The notes beneath the pieces were generated by a model. The model saw only the letters and a list, made by a program, of their open reading frames with translations. It ran no database searches and was not told where the DNA came from. Of a DNA stretch of 64,000 nt, positions 61,244-64,000 are shown in pieces. Within the stretch, counting starts at the first letter, position 1. Each line of letters starts with the position of its first letter. A program made the translations under genes and the position numbers. The stretch comes from Nocardia sp. NBC_00403. Its GTDB lineage: Bacteria > Actinomycetota > Actinomycetes > Mycobacteriales > Mycobacteriaceae. The stretch spans positions 4,526,001 to 4,590,000 of the forward strand of contig NZ_CP107939.1 in the NCBI RefSeq assembly GCF_036046055.1, read 5' to 3'.

Positions 61244-62095
61244 TCAGGGCTTGCGGCCGATACCGGCCCAGTACCAGGCGGATTCAGGGTCGACAGGTGT
61301 CTGCGCCGGCCCCGTGGGTAGGTGGCCGGTCAGTTCCGGTCGCCAGGTGACGACCGGAACCACGCCCGGTTCGATGAGCTCTGTTCCGGCGAACAGTCCC
61401 TCGGTTTCCGCGCCGCTGCGCGGGTGGAAGGTGATGCCCGCTTGTTGCGCGGAGTGCACTACGCGGGCCATGGCGCGGGCATCGAAATCGGCGGTGGGGT
61501 GGGTGAGGACGAGGTAGCTGCCGGAGGGGGCGGCGTCGAGCAGGGCGCCGATCACTCCGTGCGGGTCGTCGGTGTCGCGGAAATACATCATGATCGCGAC
61601 CAGCATGATCGCGACCGGGCGGTCGAAGTCGAGGGTCGCGGTGCGTGCGGGATCGGCGAGGATGGATGTCGGGTCGTGCAGGTCCGCGTGGATGAACGCG
61701 GTCTTACCCTCCTGTGTGCTCGACATCAGTGCCCTGGCGTGTGCGAGGACGATGGGGTCGTTGTCGACATAGACCACGCGTGCCGCGGGATCGAGTCGCT
61801 GCGCGACTTCGTGCGTATTGCCCGCGGTCGGGATGCCGGTGCCGATATCGAGGAACTGGTTGATGCCCGCCTCGCCGACGAGATAGCGCACGGCTCGGCC
61901 GAGAAAAGCCCGATTGGCACGGGCCATGCTGCAGATGGCGGGGATATGGGAGGCGATCGCGTCCCCGAGGGCTCGGTCGGCCGGATAGTTGTCCTTGCCG
62001 CCGAGCCAGTAATCGTAGACGCGCGCCTCGTGTGCGACGCTCGTGTCGATCTTGGTCGGCAATCCGGTAATGGTCTGATCCTGACTGTCCGGCAT
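61244..62095 (-). CDS. S-adenosylmethionine methyltransferase, DUF574 family
   Basis: A 283-aa protein of the large actinomycete DUF574/Methyltransf_19 family. Diagnostic blocks: EARVYDYWLGGKDNYPADR near the N-terminus, FLDIGTGIPTAGNTHEVAQ (motif I) and VVYVDNDPIVLAHARALM. The C-terminus has YWAGIGRKP. These proteins lie in many regulatory and secondary-metabolism loci, and most have no known substrate. Start at 62095; the ATG at 62122 is also open. Confidence 0.92.
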   Translation of the reverse strand: MPDSQDQTITGLPTKIDTSVAHEARVYDYWLGGKDNYPADRALGDAIASHIPAICSMARANRAFLGRAVRYLVGEAGINQFLDIGTGIPTAGNTHEVAQRLDPAARVVYVDNDPIVLAHARALMSSTQEGKTAFIHADLHDPTSILADPARTATLDFDRPVAIMLVAIMMYFRDTDDPHGVIGALLDAAPSGSYLVLTHPTADFDARAMARVVHSAQQAGITFHPRSGAETEGLFAGTELIEPGVVPVVTWRPELTGHLPTGPAQTPVDPESAWYWAGIGRKP

Positions 62096-62509
62096 AGCGA
62101 TTTCCCTCCACGGAGCCGCCATCGTGCAGCGACTCCCTCCCGCGAATTTTCCCGCTCAGGATATGCCTGGCGAACGCCTGGCATGGGCAATTGCGCTGGA
62201 CGGACTCCGGATCCTGGTGTCGCCGCAAGGGCGGTAAAGTGGGCACGCTGTGCGGCGAGTCACAGTACAATCGGTGTGTCGCCCCAGCCAGGTGATCTTG
62301 ATGAGGTTGAATTGATCAGGTCACGGAGTTTTCTTTCAGCAAACGAGCGGAAAGTGGGACACGACATGGCATCCGACTGCCGCGTCGACGGCCACAGATA
62401 GTGCCGCCGCGCCGGTGATCCGAGGCATTTCTCGGCGGCGCATCTCGTTTTCGGAGTACCTCCTCTTCCTTCTGCAGCATCACCCCGGCATGCGATAGGA
62501 GCCTGAAAA
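62096..62509. other. Intergenic region, no gene seen
   Basis: 414 bp between the methyltransferase and the pilin-like gene. No open frame shows conserved features. The right end holds the AGGAG ribosome site for the gene at 62510. A promoter for that gene is expected here but was not resolved by eye. Confidence 0.4.
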
Positions 62510-62794
62510 GTGAGCATGATTCTCGCTGCACTGCACGACACCGTTCTCGCAGAGGTCAGCAATCCGACACCGGAGGCGCCACCGATGTCGGAGAAGCTGT
62601 TGCAAATGGGTCGCTACTTCACCTGGATGATCCAACTGTCCGGCATCACCGCGATCACCTACGGCGGCGGCCGCTTCGCCTGGGAGAAGTGGAACGGCGG
62701 CAACCTGCAGTCGCCGAAGATGATCGCCAGCGCCATGGCGGGCGGTGCCGTCGCGACGAGTGCGGGCACGATCATGAATTCGGTGGTCGGCTAG
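62510..62794 (+). CDS. Small membrane protein, pilin/TrbC-like, probable conjugation-element protein
   Basis: A 94-aa protein with a GTG start preceded by AGGAG. A short polar N-terminus is followed by two hydrophobic helices (FTWMIQLSGITAITYGGG and MAGGAVATSAGTIMNSVV) with a Gly-rich turn between (EKWNGGN). This layout matches VirB2/TrbC-like pilins of integrative conjugative elements in actinomycetes (family resemblance, not proof). The TAG stop is inside the GCTAGC target site of the following IS481 element, so the protein itself is intact. A hairpin terminator lies beyond the IS. Confidence 0.6.
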   Translation: MSMILAALHDTVLAEVSNPTPEAPPMSEKLLQMGRYFTWMIQLSGITAITYGGGRFAWEKWNGGNLQSPKMIASAMAGGAVATSAGTIMNSVVG

Positions 62795-62795
62795 C
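62790..62795. repeat. Left target-site duplication of IS481 element
   Basis: GCTAGC immediately before the left inverted repeat (TGTACTGACC), matched by the same six bases after the right end. It contains the stop codon of the pilin-like gene. Confidence 0.85.
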
Positions 62796-63885
62796 TGTAC
62801 TGACCATGGACGTTGGTGACGGCGTGGCGAGCTGACATGGCGAAGACCTCCGAGTGAAGTGCGAGCTGTCTAGGAACGCATTCACCTGTCGGAGGTCTTC
62901 GTGTCTCACCGTAATGCCCCGCTCACGGAGTTGGGCCGGTTGCGTCTTGCTCGTTGTGTCGTCGATGAAGGTTGGCCGCTCCGCCGGGCGGCCGAACGGT
63001 TCCAGGTCTCGGCCACCACCGCGTCGAGGTGGGCGGGTCGCTATCGCCTGCAGGGCCCGGCGGGCATGGTCGATCGGTCCTCGCGACCACATCACAGCCC
63101 GCGCCGGACACCGACTCGCACCGAACGCCGCATCATCAAAGTTCGTGTGCTGCGCCGATGGGGACCGGCCCGCATCGCCTACCTACTGGGCTTGCATCCC
63201 TCGACGGTGCACCGGGTCCTGACCCGCTACCGGCTGGCACGGCTGCGCTGGCTCGACCGCGCCACCAGCCAACCGGTACGCCGCTATGAACACGATGCCC
63301 CGGGCGATCTGATCCACATCGACGTCAAGAAACTCGGCAAGATCCCCGACGGCGGTGGCTGGCGCAAGCTCGGCCGTTCCGCTGGCAACCGAAATTCCCA
63401 GGCGCACAAGCTAACCAGGGTCAACAATGTTCACGGCAACCCGATGCACGGCTACCACTACCTGCACACTGCCCTCGATGATCATTCCCGGCTGGCCTAT
63501 ACCGAACTCCTCGGTGACGAGCGCAAGGAAACCGCCGCCGCGTTCTGGGCACGCGCCAACGCCTGGTTCACCGCCAACGGCATCATCACCCGAAAGGTGT
63601 TGACCGACAACGGGTCCTGCTACCGATCCCGCACCTTCGCCGAGGCCCTAGGGCCGGTGGTCCACAAACGCACCCGTCCCTACCGGCCCCAAACCAACGG
63701 CAAGGTCGAACGCTTCCACCGCACCCTGGCCGACGAGTGGGCCTATGCGCGGCTCTACCGCAGCGATGTTGAACGATGCGCAGCCTTCACCACCTGGCTC
63801 CACACCTACAATCACCACCGCGGCCACACCGCACTCGCAGGCCACCCGCCCGCTAGCCGCGTTACTAACCTCTCAGGTCAGTACA
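62796..63885 (+). mobile_element. Intact IS481-family insertion sequence
   Basis: A 1090-bp element with terminal repeats TGTACTGACC at both ends (inverted) and further similarity inward (GTTGGTGACG left, GTTAGTAACG right). It carries one complete transposase gene and is flanked by a 6-bp GCTAGC duplication. IS481 is known to prefer NCTAGN targets, which fits. Confidence 0.92.
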
Positions 63886-63890
63886 GCTAG
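62901..63890 (+). CDS. IS481-family transposase
   Basis: A 329-aa DDE transposase, full length. N-terminal helix-turn-helix RAAERFQVSATTASRWAGRY near residue 30. Catalytic Asp in LIHIDVKKLG, second Asp in LTDNGSCYRS and Glu in NGKVERFHRTLADEW. The stop codon TAG (63888-63890) lies outside the element, in the right target duplication, so the last codon depends on the insertion site. Confidence 0.95.
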   Translation: MSHRNAPLTELGRLRLARCVVDEGWPLRRAAERFQVSATTASRWAGRYRLQGPAGMVDRSSRPHHSPRRTPTRTERRIIKVRVLRRWGPARIAYLLGLHPSTVHRVLTRYRLARLRWLDRATSQPVRRYEHDAPGDLIHIDVKKLGKIPDGGGWRKLGRSAGNRNSQAHKLTRVNNVHGNPMHGYHYLHTALDDHSRLAYTELLGDERKETAAAFWARANAWFTANGIITRKVLTDNGSCYRSRTFAEALGPVVHKRTRPYRPQTNGKVERFHRTLADEWAYARLYRSDVERCAAFTTWLHTYNHHRGHTALAGHPPASRVTNLSGQYS

Positions 63891-63891
63891 C
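63886..63891. repeat. Right target-site duplication of IS481 element
   Basis: GCTAGC immediately after the right inverted repeat, identical to 62790-62795. Its TAG serves as the transposase stop codon. Confidence 0.85.
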
Positions 63892-63906
63892 CGAGTGGGA
63901 CGCTGT

Positions 63907-63941
63907 CGACCACGCGCCGCGGCATTGCCGGCGCGTGGTCG
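63907..63941 (+). terminator. Strong hairpin terminator
   Basis: A 13-bp perfect stem (CGACCACGCGCCG / CGGCGCGTGGTCG) with a 9-base loop, followed by AACCTTTTC. Before the IS inserted it stood about 16 bases after the stop of the pilin-like gene, so it probably ends that transcript. Confidence 0.8.
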
Positions 63942-64000
63942 AACCTTTTCGCGGTGCGACAGGTCGGCAACGGCAAGAGTGGACGCTTGTTCAAATAGTG

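Noticed and set aside
1..64000. tRNA or rRNA genes
   Set aside because: No cloverleaf-like or rRNA-like segment was recognised in the intergenic regions by eye; a dedicated search would settle it.

Overview
The window is high-GC actinomycete DNA, most likely Nocardia or a close relative in the Mycobacteriales. The signs are GC-rich coding sequence with many GTG/TTG starts and 1-4 base gene overlaps, an ECF sigma factor close to mycobacterial SigC, a remnant of an LGFP-repeat protein, a secreted Ala/Gly-rich protein of the type common in Nocardia, and an S-adenosylmethionine methyltransferase of the actinomycete DUF574 type. No rRNA, tRNA or CRISPR array was seen. The genus is an inference.

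Region 1 (1-7.9 kb): a partial CitA/DcuS-type sensor kinase, divergent from a NitT/TauT-type ABC importer operon (ATPase, permease, lipoprotein); a siderophore-interacting reductase with an iron-box-like upstream site; an amino-acid permease; and an FAD monooxygenase. Region 2 (7.9-10 kb) is a scar zone: a decayed IS5-family element set exactly at the stop codon of a small coiled-coil gene of lower GC, plus IS66 transposase debris. Region 3 (10-13.6 kb): an endonuclease/phosphatase-fold protein, a coupled pair of unknown genes and a DHA2 drug exporter.

Region 4 (13.98-26.29 kb) is the most unusual part. Four tightly packed genes encode very large proteins: a DUF6603-type protein (914 aa), an unknown 938-aa protein, a 1702-aa protein with five LysM modules, and an unknown 541-aa protein. 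None has a signal peptide or membrane segment. The set behaves as one operon and looks like an undescribed multi-protein system.

Region 5 (26.3-32.6 kb): regulator/enzyme pairs, each with visible operator-like repeats (TetR with an NmrA-type reductase and a methyltransferase; MarR with an alpha/beta hydrolase; a quinone-oxidoreductase-type enzyme), and several gene fragments. Region 6 (32.85-46.2 kb): a probable small-molecule locus. It has a PrnB-like protein, a clavaminate-synthase-like Fe(II)/2-oxoglutarate oxygenase, an MFS exporter, a GH88-type hydrolase, and a CaiA/CaiB/CaiC-like trio (acyl-CoA dehydrogenase, double-length CoA-transferase, AMP ligase). Beside it lies a coupled sigC-znuCBA-type operon for a metal ABC importer. 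Metal-responsive small-molecule production (metallophore or similar) is a reasonable but unproven reading.

Region 7 (46.3-62.1 kb): a carotenoid oxygenase with its TetR regulator and a perfect 15-bp inverted repeat, secreted proteins, an M3 oligopeptidase, an acyl-CoA dehydrogenase/kinase pair, an MFS/DeoR divergent pair, an ohrR-ohr-oxidoreductase operon with a palindromic operator, a junction of two broken genes, and a DUF574 methyltransferase. Region 8 (62.5-64 kb): a small pilin-like membrane protein whose stop codon is the target of an intact IS481-family element with a 6-bp duplication; a strong hairpin follows.
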